Shown here: piece after piece, positions 10,461 through 21,064 of the stretch
Layout of the letters: the number at the start of each line of letters is the position of its first letter
Position numbering within the stretch: position 1 is the stretch's first letter
DNA from: Sanderia malayensis
Taxonomy: Eukaryota > Cnidaria > Scyphozoa > Semaeostomeae > Pelagiidae
DNA: 64,000 nucleotides
Direction: 5' to 3'
NCBI GenBank assembly: GCA_013076295.1
Contig: RQOL01000487.1
Location: forward strand, 62,001 to 126,000
Notes under the pieces: model-generated
The model's database searches: none
What the model was told of the DNA's origin: nothing
What the model saw: only the letters and a program-made list of their open reading frames with translations
Made by a program: the position numbers and the translations under genes

Positions 10461-11689
10461 GATGTGTCTTTAATGCATTGTTGACATATGTTCATTGAAC
10501 AAATATCTGAAAATAATATTATTTAATAACTGTACATTATAGCAAACCTCTAGCTATATGGAATTGATATCATCACTTGGTTGACTTTGAATTTCATATA
10601 GCTAATGTAGTTGCTATTTCTAATTTCTGTTTTCTACTGTAGTAAAAACATCAATCTCTGATATTATGTAATATACTTGGATAGCATATTCCGTTGATTC
10701 CAGACTCCGAAGCGTACTGACTTTAGGCCACATTGCTGGCACATACCTTAAAAGGCTACACTCTTAAAGTGCGCTCTTGTAAGTCTGAGGTAAATAGTGA
10801 TATTCACAATGGGAGGTTTTGCATCGATAATTACTGATGCGTTTCGATAAATTAATAGATATTAATATGAACCAGTAGCTATCTTAGTTATTGAATTTGT
10901 TAGTTAGATTTGTTTTGCATAACCAAGTGCACAGTCGCTTCATCATCTCGTATCTACCACAAGTAACCAGCAGTAATGTGCAGAAAAGGAGTGCATGAAT
11001 TTTTTACCAGCATTATCATGCAGAATACATAGTGTCCTCATTTCTGACTTACTTTATGGTCTACATCTGGAGGTTCTTGCACAGGCTGGTTGTAAATTCT
11101 GAATTGCGTAAAGGCCCATAATTCTATAGAAAATTCGAATTTCCCGCTAAAATAATATTTTGTTTCACGCAGGAAATACTGCTTCCTGCACTTTCCAAAC
11201 CCCTTCGCAGCTACCTGATGGAAAATTGGCCACTGGAAGCTGAAAAAGGTACAAATATCATCAAAAACTTGCAAAAGCTAGAAAAGTAGAGTGTCAATTT
11301 GCTCCCCCTTCCCTTCCCCCTCTCTGCACCACTGATAAGAGGAGCAAGGTTCAAATGGCGTTAATTTCTTACTGCTCAGAAAATCTACGTGGCCTTCACC
11401 GTTGACGAAATTTTAAGTCGCATATATCTTTAGCACCTTCTGTTTACTATAATAGGGTAACTCGCGAGGTTTCCTACAACTTCCCTTTTTTAAGACTACA
11501 ACTTCTCAGTTGAAGCTATATATTGTAACTCGTATTTTGAGATGCAGATCGTAGATTTGATAGAACTCGCAACTCGTAATGTGCCACTTGCAACTCGTAT
11601 TTTACTAATCCGCAGCTAGAGCAGATTATGTCTAGTTGATAATGCCGCTTCACCTTGAAATCTGGCTCGTATACTTTACTTTCAGAGAT
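10461..11689. other. No recognised gene
   Basis: This is sequence 3' of the KDZ gene, AT-rich, with possible polyadenylation context only. Short open frames exist on both strands but none has coding character. Repeated 'aactcgtat/aactcgtaa' phrases occur at 11,530-11,600. Confidence 0.5.
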
Positions 11690-11840
11690 ACACCCTTGAC
11701 AACATATCCTTGAGCCTTGAAATTACACTCTGTGTATATTGTCCATTTTTATTGAAAATTGCATTGTGTGTAATTTATATAACTCAAATGCCATGTGGTC
11801 TATACTGTATTTCATATTGACAATAGCAAATGTAGGCCAT
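11690..11840 (-). repeat. Repeat arm, inverted relative to 26,515-26,670
   Basis: The reverse complement of this ~150-bp stretch matches 26,515-26,670 with roughly 90% identity over the best 95 bases (shared phrases: ggctcaaggatatgttg, atacacagagtgtaattt, ttgagttata). The two copies point towards each other and enclose about 15 kb containing the second KDZ copy and the pseudokinase gene. They may be subterminal repeats of one large element or two insertions of a short repeat. Confidence 0.6.
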
Positions 11841-11871
11841 TGTAATGTAATTTGAGCCTAGAAATTACACC

Positions 11872-11935
11872 CTGTGTATATGGTCCATTGTTATTGAAAA
11901 TGAATATTTTCAATAACAATGGACCATATACACAG
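11872..11935. repeat. Perfect 30-bp-arm inverted repeat (hairpin)
   Basis: Arms 11872-11901 and 11906-11935 are exact reverse complements (ctgtgtatatggtccattg... and its mirror) around a 4-base spacer, gaat. The arm sequence is the same family as the 11,690-11,840 repeat, so this is probably the fold-back junction of two truncated copies. Confidence 0.85.
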
Positions 11936-12040
11936 AGTTTCTTAAACACATCCTTAACATTTATGCAAATATACTTTTGTTGCCAGAGTGCAGTCTTTTC
12001 AAAAACCAAGTTATTAATTATATACGCATTTTGTTAATAT

Positions 12041-13578
12041 AGGACAGTTGGAACACGTTACAGCAGAAGAGATTGGCCCATGTCAGCCTGCTGAAAGTTC
12101 TCAAGAAGAGCATGGGGCGTCCTTTCCCGTTAGTGCAGGTAAATTATATGATTGAAGTATTTAACCTGTGCTGTATTTGCTGATAAACGTGATTACTCTC
12201 CAGTCAAATCTGCATTTATAGGTATATGTCAAAGATGACCATCATTATGGGTCAAATTTTAACAAAAACCTTTGATGGGAAATACTGTAAGTTGAATTAC
12301 GGACAATCTTACATTTTCAGGCCAATCTGATCAAAATAGGGTCCTATCTACCAGCCCTTATGAACGCATGGAAAGTTTAGACATTGGACCTGGGACATCT
12401 TTCTCCATAATTACAGGTAAATATTTTACTTGTGTTTGTTTTTATGATTCATACGGATGCACTTAAATGTATCACGGTATTTATATGTAGTTTAATTTGT
12501 TCAGATTCATCTGTAGAACACAGTGACAATTTTGGAACAGTTTCACTCGGTAAGTACTATGTTGTAATGTCATTTTCTTTAACGCGTCAGTTCAAGTCGT
12601 TGGAATCTTTCTACTGAAGTCTGTATTTAATAAGTGTGCTTTTTGTGCTATATCTACATTTTGTATTAGTTCACTTATTGTTTGGATATTTCAGAACATT
12701 TCAAGCAGAATAAAAATAAGTTTTGCTTGGTCACCTATACCTTGTAGCTAATATATGGCACTACCATTTGGCATCTGACTTCATGCTGAAACGCAAATCG
12801 AAATACTTTGCAAAATTTTCAACAAGGGTTATCTGTTACATATAGATTCCAAAGAATATTCAGGATCAAGGGGGGTGGTGAATCCAAGGTAATCAAAAAA
12901 AGAAAAGCCAAAGAAATTCCACGAACAGGTGAGTCAAGTAACATATTTATACTCGTACTTTTAGTATCTTTTTTTATTGTACATTCTTGCATTTTTATCA
13001 AATATCTGATGTAGTATTGAACAGCGTACATAACATGCTAATGTTTTATACTTTGTGCTCACGTAACTTATTAATGTTTGCATATTTAGAAGCCAAAGAC
13101 AATTTGACAACAGAAGACAAAAAGCGAAATGTAAACAAAAAACGGAAAACCAAGCGAAGTCTGCCAAAAGGTTAGCCGTCACAAGCTGTCTGACAGTATC
13201 TTTCTGAACTATTTTTAATATTAATGATAATTTGAAGATCTATTATCTCCCGACGAGAATTCAGGATTTAATATTTTCAGCTATTTATTTTTAGAATGTG
13301 TTAATAAATGGAATATTTTGATGAAGTCCCGGGCACAGATCTTCTGGCCGTCAATGTCCGACATTGGAGACGAGGATATGTGGGGAGGGAAGTATTGGGA
13401 TTGCACATTTTGCAACGAAACTCGGAAGGAGGTTACTGTTAATTACACGGGACATTTTGAAGAGAGGAATGGTGAGCGTGCATACAATGAACTTGGTAAA
13501 TGTTCTATTGTTATTTCAAAGAATGACCTTTTGACCCTGAATAATTATTTGAGTTTAACAAAGCAATCCCTTAAATAA
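12041..13578 (+). CDS. Unrecognised multi-exon gene with small phase-1 exons (partial)
   Basis: Short open stretches bounded by AG acceptors and GT donors follow one another, all in phase 1: about 12041-12138, 12321-12416, 12505-12550, an exon ending at 12926 (KVIKKRKAKEIPRTG), 13089-13170 (DKKRNVNKKRKTKR) and from 13295 on. The early exons are acidic and Ser-rich, the middle ones are strongly basic (nuclear-localisation-like). The last contains WDCTFCNETRKE followed by TGHFEERN, a possible single CxxC element. That exon either ends at 13578 with TAA or splices at 13495 (CTTG/GTAAAT). The start is upstream and unidentified. Equal intron phases suggest exon duplication or shuffling. The function is unknown. 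Confidence 0.5.
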
Positions 13579-13858
13579 ACGATTATTGGCTTTTGTGCAA
13601 TAAAACTTGTGAAAAAATTAAGAACCTTAAATAAGAACCTGTCAGCCTAATTTTGTAAATTTTATGCGATAAATAAGAAGCAAAACAGCCTGGTTTCAAA
13701 AAGATAAGTTCCTATATGTGGGTTTTACTGTAATTAATAGAAGCAACATATTTTTGTAAATACTTTATAGTTATAAAAAGGTAAAGTTATATTGTTCAAG
13801 AGTTCCGTTAATTAAAATTGTTTAATGTTTGAAAAGATTCACGAAATGTGGTCTTCTC

Positions 13859-16800
13859 CTATTCCAAAAGTCTGTTCAAATGTGCAACTGAGGCTTCCAA
13901 ATGCTCAATTCCAGGGCGTTCTTTTCCTGCTGGCCGTGTACAGTCATGTGTCAGCCTACGTACGTATGCAGATATGTCAGATACGACATTCTTGGCGATT
14001 TTTACATGCCACATTAGGCTATATCCCATACAGAACACCTCGCTTTCAAGTGAAAGAAGCTCTTTACCTGCCTTCACTTCAGGTGGCAACGAACATACTT
14101 CTCCAAAGCGGGATCTGAGGCCTACTTTGTTTAAAAAATATCCCTCTCCGTAGCTTGCGTTGCTAAACCCACATAAAATGGCATTGCCACTACTGGGCTC
14201 AACAAGGATATTGCTTGGGCTTATGTTGTTGTGGAGAATGCCTCTGGATTGAAGATGAAGTACTGCTTCTGGGAGTGAAACCACCAAATGACCAAGCTGT
14301 TTGCAAGATGTGTACCTCATTGAAGAGAGTCGCACATGGGTGTCACTATACGATGTGAGAATTAATTTTGGGACTCTTTCATTCACCATTCCAAACGCAT
14401 GTGGAACTGCAACGTGACTGCTTAAGAGCATGAGAATATGATATTCTTTGCAAACAGCAGAAAATGAAACTCCTTTATAAGCCTTTGCAGCACAATTGGT
14501 TCCTTTAAATGTGGCTTTATAAACATTGGCATTTGGCCCAGTGTTAATAGCTTCCGAAATTTCGATTTCATCTTCGGCTATGAGACTTAAACCTTGCTGT
14601 AGTAATTTGGTGTTGGCCTGAAGACGACTGTCAATTGTTGCCAATGACAGCAAATTGTATCCACGAAAGTTTGATGCTTTATCTACTGTTTCCAACAATT
14701 CGGCTGTTTCCAACCCTTTGGCATAATAAATTTGCATTTGGAAGCTCGTTGCAACTTGTTTGTAGGTTTTTCTTTCTCTTTCGTGAACTTTGGCATCGTG
14801 CTTCAGCTTCTCTATTTTATTTTCCAAATTAGTATGCTGTTTTTTGCATTTCTTGTTTTCACATACAATCTGAAAAATGAAGTGCGAGTTAAAAATGGTG
14901 CATACCATTCAGCCCTTTTATAATTCTGTCTACAGCTACATCAACTGACTTATGCATTTTTGAGTATTTTTGCTAGATAATGTGGCTTTATGACTTTAAG
15001 ATATATAATATCATCTTCACCTGAGGTGACGCAGAATAAAAAGATTCTTTTTCTAAACTTGAGGTGCTTCTGCTCCCAAAACTTTTTGCTGCATTATGAA
15101 GTTGCGTGCTGACATCACTGTCACTGGAGTCGGATGTGAGAGGGCCAAAATTTTCATAAGAGGCAGGCAACAACTGATCACCTAACACCATATCTTGCTG
15201 ATCATCTATTGCATCACAAGTTGGTCCATGTGCACCATTATTTTTTTGGTCTTGGGTCAGGTGAGCACTCTGCACATGTGGACAATGAGCATCTTCAAAA
15301 TCATTTAAATCTTCCTGAGAAAGCAAGAATATTCTATTATCAGAATAAAAGATATCTATTTGGGCAACGATTCTGATGATAACACCAAGTGTGATATCTT
15401 GTAGTTTGGTTCTTCTTTTCAATCGATGAAGGAAGCTTTAAAACATAGCAGCTACCAATAAATCAAAACTTATCTTCTCAGAAAATATGTCGATTTTTCT
15501 GTACGGGGAAGGGACATCTTTAAAATACATGGATTAGAATATGGCAGGCTCGTTGATGCACGAAAAATATGAACCAATGGGATTTTCCTGTCAACAATAA
15601 GGTAATTATAAGTTCTTTGGGTTCACTTCTTTCGCAAACGCGGAAATAATGTGCGTGGTGCACAATGACGGTCAAGTCGATGTTGGTAGGTGTCGGGTGT
15701 CAGTGCTCCCAAATGTGGGGGAATTTTCCCCAATGTGGAAAAAGCAACTTCTCGTTTTTATAGATAATTTGTCCACACATTTATAACTACATTTTTGACT
15801 GCGAAATGTGTAAAGTTACTGCCCCTTAAACCCATAAATGAGTCCATCCATTTTATATAAATGTAAATCTATATAAATGTGTGGGTCGCTATATAAATGT
15901 ATAGGGCCTTCCTCTCACACGTTTCACTATTTCATAGTTATCCAATTCTACAGTCATTTAATGTAAATCCTGGATTAACCCCTGGCGACTTATACACTTT
16001 TGACATTTTTGAATGGGGCTTTTTCGAGGGGGGCTTATAAAATTATCTAAAACGTGACACATGAGAAACTCCTTTTCAATACGATATTTCGTACTAAATA
16101 TGCGATATCCTCATATTTCCAAGACGAAGACATTGTATTCGTATGGAAGCGTGGTGACCTAGGGCAGGAGAAAAACTTGTGTGGCATTGGGATATGGTGG
16201 TAAAAATCAACTTGTGGGGGTAGGGGCTTATTCGAGGGGGGAATTAAAGAACTTGCGGTGTACCCAATGCACCGCGACACAATACAATATCGTAACCATT
16301 AACCACGGGTGGAAATCTTCAGATGATGTTTCCCTGTCAAATTCCTGATCATAACAGGTTTTGTAAAAAGAAACGGTGGCTGTGATTTGCAAAAGAATTA
16401 AAACAACGTCAAAACCAAGCAGACTAAGATCGAAGAAAAATAAAGCATGGAATAAACAATGTATGCCACGTCCCTTTTGTTAGCGGAGGCAAGATCAAGA
16501 TGTAGCTTAGCAGGAGACCAAATTATAGATTTGTAGTAGCCAATTTCTTAGAAAACTCAAAACAACCCAATTTTGCAGTAACAAAGCAAGTATTAATTAA
16601 CTGTAGTGCAAACTTTTTAATCTGTCCTCAAAATATGCCAAATGGTAACCCTGATCAATGTCGTCGTATTAAATCTGTCTTTTTGCCAACAGGGTGCTCA
16701 AAAGTCAAAACAACGAGCAGTTGGAGGTGCAACATCCGATATAAGAGCTGTAATTTTTCTTCAAGCAATTTACCATGTTATGTCTGGAAACTTCCAAGCA

Positions 16801-17082
16801 CAGGAAATTGGAGGACGCAAATGAGGAAGCGAATAAAAAATACCCAAGGCTTAAATTATATAGAAAGACAAGATACTCCTTCAAATCAAACATAGGTGGC
16901 TTTTACATAATATTTTGAATACTCACCTCATGCTCATAATCTGGTTCTAAAACTTTTTCTTCGTCTCGTTGTTTTTTCGTCGCTCTTGTAACGGCATTTC
17001 TCATTCGTAATCGTCTTCGATACTCTCGTTTTTTCTTTGATTTGTAAATACTTTCTTTTGATAAATTCAGCTTATCACTCAT
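13859..17082 (-). CDS. Predicted pseudokinase with basic N-terminus, three exons
   Basis: Minus-strand exons 17082-16927 (52 codons, ATG), 15314-15021 (98 codons) and 14869-13859 (336 codons plus stop) join in phase 0 with GT-AG borders, giving about 486 aa. Exon 1 is very basic (YKSKKKREYRRRLRMR). Exon 2 is acidic and Ser-rich. Exon 3 opens with a short coiled-coil-like Lys/Glu segment, then a protein-kinase fold: a glycine-loop relic (INTGPNANVYKATF), the ATP-anchoring Lys in CAAKAYKG (about residue 279) and the catalytic-loop equivalent LHNNISPSNIL (about 365), where Asn replaces the catalytic Asp. LCGFS stands where LCDFG is expected (about 385), and PPEV replaces APE. Loss of both Asp residues predicts no phosphotransfer. 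It ends convergently with the 12-13.6 kb plus-strand gene and lies between two KDZ copies, so it may be element cargo or a host gene. The GC-rich stretch near 17,450-17,510 is a plausible promoter. Confidence 0.8.
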
Positions 17083-18047
17083 GTTTGTGATGAATAAACA
17101 CCGTTTAACAGTAAAATATTACTTAAATTAATTTTATAAATCTGTTATATAATAATTTACGCTGTTTGTAAGAAACAGCAAACATCAACTATATAGCTTT
17201 ATGCTCCACGAGATTTCCAAATAAGTGAAGTTAAACACATTAGGTGGCAAATCATATATGGGTGTTGCAATACGGCAAAAAGGTGGGCGGGAGTGAAACG
17301 AGAAGCAAAATCTGAAAACGTAAGATATGAAGGGTAAGTTTAACATCAAATGTTAACAGAGTAGACAGTTGAATATTTTAAAAAACCCCACAAACTCAAA
17401 CAAGCAAAGAAAATTCTCTTTCAAACAATAACCCGAAAAGAAGACCATATTGTCGCGGTTCCTGCAGCGCGCTCGCCACGTGCCCAGCTGAGGGCGGTGA
17501 TGGGAGCCTATTGTCTTTTGATTGATCGATTTTGAATTAAATTTAGAAGCACACGGTATGTTTAAGGCGTTGCTTTTGGTTGTTGTAAGAGATTGAAGAA
17601 GTTGGATAAAATAAAGCCAGAAAAAGAGTCGTTTTTCTCGAGTAATTCTAAACGGTTTAAGAAAAGAATCGAAGTTGCTAGTAATTGCATCACATATTAT
17701 TCATGTTAATTATGAAAGTTCTTTAGTGATTTGACCCAAGCTGACTTCGGTTGATAAAAGATTATTTTAATATATGCATTTTCGAAGATGCAAATACCTT
17801 TCGTGTTGTCTTCTTTCAGATTAACATTTAACACAATACTTTTGATATCACTAGGTGATGTTATTGCATTGAAAAACAGTTATCGAAAATGCTGTACTTT
17901 GGGGCGCAGGCTTAATTACAAAAAACAATTGACTCTGTCAAAAAGCATATATGTATCTATCAATAATTATGCAGCATTTCAAAATAAAATTCAATGCAAA
18001 TAATTGTACTGCAGAAAATAAAAAGCCTAAACGTAACTCTGGCATTA
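17083..18047. other. Upstream region of the pseudokinase gene; no gene seen
   Basis: It contains a short GC-rich island (about 17,450-17,510) with CACGTG and CAGCTG E-box-like words, consistent with a promoter for the minus-strand gene starting at 17082. The rest is AT-rich with short, unconvincing frames. Confidence 0.4.
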
Positions 18048-18119
18048 AACCTAACCCTAACCCTAACCCTAGCCCTAACCCTAACGCTAACCCTCACCCT
18101 AACCTTAACCTTTAACCTA
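18047..18119. repeat. Interstitial telomere-like (CCCTAA)n array
   Basis: About eleven CCCTAA units, some with single substitutions (CCCTAG, CGCTAA, CCTTAA), run in one direction. They are followed by more degenerate cct/aact repeats to about 18,235. TTAGGG is the canonical metazoan telomere repeat. Here it sits in the middle of a contig, so it is either an interstitial array from a fusion or repair event, or an element-borne repeat. Confidence 0.85.
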
Positions 18120-18950
18120 AATTATAAGCAATATTAAAAACAACAAAATAAAAAACAGTATGTCAACCATCTACCGCAACATTAACTCCAACCTCAACTC
18201 CGACCTTTACGCCAGCCCTAACTCTAGCCAATTATTGCTGTTACTAAGAATTTAGTGAAAATAAACCGTGTAAGGCCTTGTTGATTTAATGTATAACAAC
18301 ACATTGATTTTCATCATCATTCTCGAATGGCGATATAATAAATGACCCTAGTAGCAATATACAGCAATACATTCGTTCAAATTTATTTTTCATAAAATCA
18401 TGGTTTTTTATAAAGTGTTTGGTTAATAGTTCACTTTCGTTTTTTGGGGGGCTGATGGTCCTGGGTCAAATCATGCAGTACCATTGCCGTATATGATTTG
18501 TTGACATTAATCATCTTTTATTTCAAATTGGCTTTTGCATTTCAGATTCTTATTTGAAAACAAAGATAAAATAAAGCCCATAGAAAATGTCCTGTTCATT
18601 GAGAGAATGAGGCACGTCTCTTGTGGATACAGTGTTAAAAATGTTGTTCTGGGTATCGATTAAGTATAATCTAAATACTCGATTGTGTGCCGCCCTAGAG
18701 TAAATGCCACAGTTGAGAACAAATAATTTTTGATTATCGCGGCATTAACTATTTAAAAATGTGATGCTTAATCAAAAAATGACCAGACTGTTGAAGATCC
18801 TTACATAAAACATTCACAAATCTTAAATCAAGTTTGGGCCGCCCTTCATCAAGCGCCGCAACCTAAGTGGCCGCAAAGTTTAATCGAGTAATTGCGGCAT
18901 TATAAACTCTTTATATCAGCGCCGAAAATCAGCTTCGGCGCTGCTCTACA
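18120..18950. other. No recognised gene
   Basis: AT-rich sequence with a degenerate continuation of the telomere-like repeat up to about 18,235. The phrase gcgccgaaaatcagcttcggcgc near 18,920-18,942 is a small imperfect hairpin just before the 86-bp repeats. Confidence 0.4.
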
Positions 18951-19378
18951 AATGTCACAACTGTTGTTCTTGTGTTCTAGTCAAGCAATTTGTAAGTTCT
19001 TTAGACCACCCCCGAAGCTATAGTCATAAGAACTTGTATGTCGCAATTGTTGTTCTTGTGTTCTAGTCAAGCAATATGTAAGTTCTTTAGACCACCGCCG
19101 AAGCTATAGTCATAAGAACTTGTATGTCACAACTGTTGTTCTTGTGTTCTAGTGAAGCAATTTGTAAGTTCTTTAGACAACCGCTGAAGCTATAGTCATA
19201 AGAACTTGTATGTCGCAACTGTTGTTCTTGTGTTCTAGTCAAGCAATTTGTAAGTTCTTTAGACCACCGCCGAAGCTATAGTCATAAGAACTTGTATGTC
19301 ACAACTGTTGTTCTTGTGTTCTAGTCAAGCAATTTGTAAGTTCTTTAGACCACCGCCGAAGCTATAGTCATAAGAACT
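18951..19378. repeat. 86-bp tandem repeat, about five copies
   Basis: The word ctgttgttct (or ttgttgttct) recurs at 18961, 19047, 19133, 19219 and 19305, exactly 86 bases apart. Copies differ by a few substitutions only. No coding potential is seen. Confidence 0.95.
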
Positions 19379-19817
19379 GTAGGTGTACGTTATGTAATTG
19401 TAGGTGTATACAAGTCGTAGGCACTTCTGCATGTCATTAAAATTCACGTTGCTTCGTATAACCGTTTTAGTAGCTATAGTAACTATAAAACGACGTGTTC
19501 CAGACATTCTAAAGTTTATAGCTTTATTCGTTGAAAAATATAAATCCAGCCAAAAATAGATAACAGATAATAAAGAACTATCAACATGTGTTAAATTTTC
19601 AAAAAATAAGAATGTAAATAAAAAATTTATAATAAAACAGAATTGATTGTGAAAATATTTAAGAAAATTTGTTCACTCTCCAACCTCAAATTAATTAATG
19701 TTAACTTTAAACTTCAACCCACAAAATGACTATGCAAATAAAAAAAACTTAAACATGAATTTCTCACAATATTAATAAAATTGTTTTCTGTCAAAAAAAG
19801 CTGTCCAAAGTCATGAT

Positions 19818-20780
19818 TTAAAAACTAAATGAAACAATTGCTAAATTTGCATACATAGTTTCAAAGTTATGTATAAGCGGGACCACGTGCTTCATTACTC
19901 GGAAATCTTGAGTTTTTGTCCAACATATAATGCACCCATGTTCGCCATTACGATGCGAATCAAAATAAACAAGTCCACCATATGGATCTACCAAAAACAC
20001 AGTACTTCGTTCATTGTATATGAGTATGCAACACATATACTTTGAAGAATTTCGTAGCTTGTCGATGCACTGTCCAATATCATCACCATCTGAAACTTCA
20101 ATGTCATGTACCGACTAAACACAAGCAAAAATTTCTTCACGAATAATAAATTCACAAGCATCATCTATGTTTGGCAATTGACTTGTTCCAGATGCTTCAA
20201 CAAATCTGTCGTATAATAAATTGCCATTTCTGATACTGTTTTCAATCAGACTAACTTTACTGTCTGATAATTGAGAAGCACCATCTACAACAAAGCACAG
20301 ACGACAAAATGTGTTCGCAAACAACAGATTAATGAACATCCAAGTATTGCTTCCATTGCGACCTTCAAATAACGACTGGCAAATATCAAGTGGGAATTTA
20401 CCCTCTTCTTGAGTATAAGCAATGTTGTATTTCCGGTTCAGGGTTTTTAGCAAATCCTCTTTTACTGTCAGTGAATTTTCATCAATATCATCTTGTTCGT
20501 CTAATGGGGTGGAATCATCTTCACTGTCAACATTATCGAAGTCAATGTCATCATGAATGTCTTCTACATCAAGGCATAAATCAACCTCTTCAGAAGATAA
20601 AACTTTGCCGAACCACCGAGATCCCTTCTCCACTTGATCCAAAACAATCAACAGCCCTTGATGGGCAACGAAACTTTCTCCCTTCGGCACAACCCACAGA
20701 GACCTTGTGTAGTTTCCTGTTTGTAAAAAAAGAAAACGAAAATAAATAAAACGTTCATTTTGGATAAAGATTCGCTGCAT
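19818..20780 (-). pseudogene. Cysteine-protease-like segment downstream of the second KDZ copy
   Basis: After a clean acceptor (tttttttacaaacag) near 20,717 the frame reads WVVPKGESFVAHQGLLIVLD, then a long Asp/Glu-rich stretch, then GSNTWMFINLLFANTF, SIRNGNLLYDRF and, past an in-frame TAG at 20,115, FLVDPYGGLVYFDSHRNGEHG. The pattern 'GSN...(aliphatic)..A.TF / NGN.LYD / DSH...G' resembles papain-fold proteases carried by animal transposons. In such families a Cys is expected where Trp stands in GSNTW, so activity looks lost. It may be the C-terminal domain of the adjacent KDZ protein (same strand, ~350 bp downstream) or a separate gene. Family naming is tentative. Confidence 0.45.
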
Positions 20781-21064
20781 TGTGGATCTATATGTATCAT
20801 AAATGGCACTCTAGTCAGGAATTCAAATACCTTCTCGTATCCTTATATCAATAACCAACGTCACAAATGCGTTTAAATTGGTAGATAAGACATGAAGGCA
20901 TGAAAAACAATATAAAAACGTAACTTCTTTACCTCAGTATTAGATATTTCCGTCACAAATGCATGACTGTTCAGCATCTATTGTATGGAATCCATGCATT
21001 AGTATGAAGGTTACAGAAATATAAAGTGTAAACATCAAATCAACGAGAGAACCAAGCATGTAAC

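Noticed and set aside
14635..14923. Plus-strand ORFs over the kinase-like exon
   Set aside because: Antisense of a coding exon with clear kinase motifs and correct splice borders on the minus strand.
18951..19378. Possible CRISPR-like array (regular repeats)
   Set aside because: Repeats are 86 bp and contiguous with no unique spacers, and the genome is eukaryotic.
20080..20145. A very short intron removing the TAG at 20,115
   Set aside because: The only GT-AG pair in place would be about 26 nt, too short to be spliced; a premature stop is more likely.
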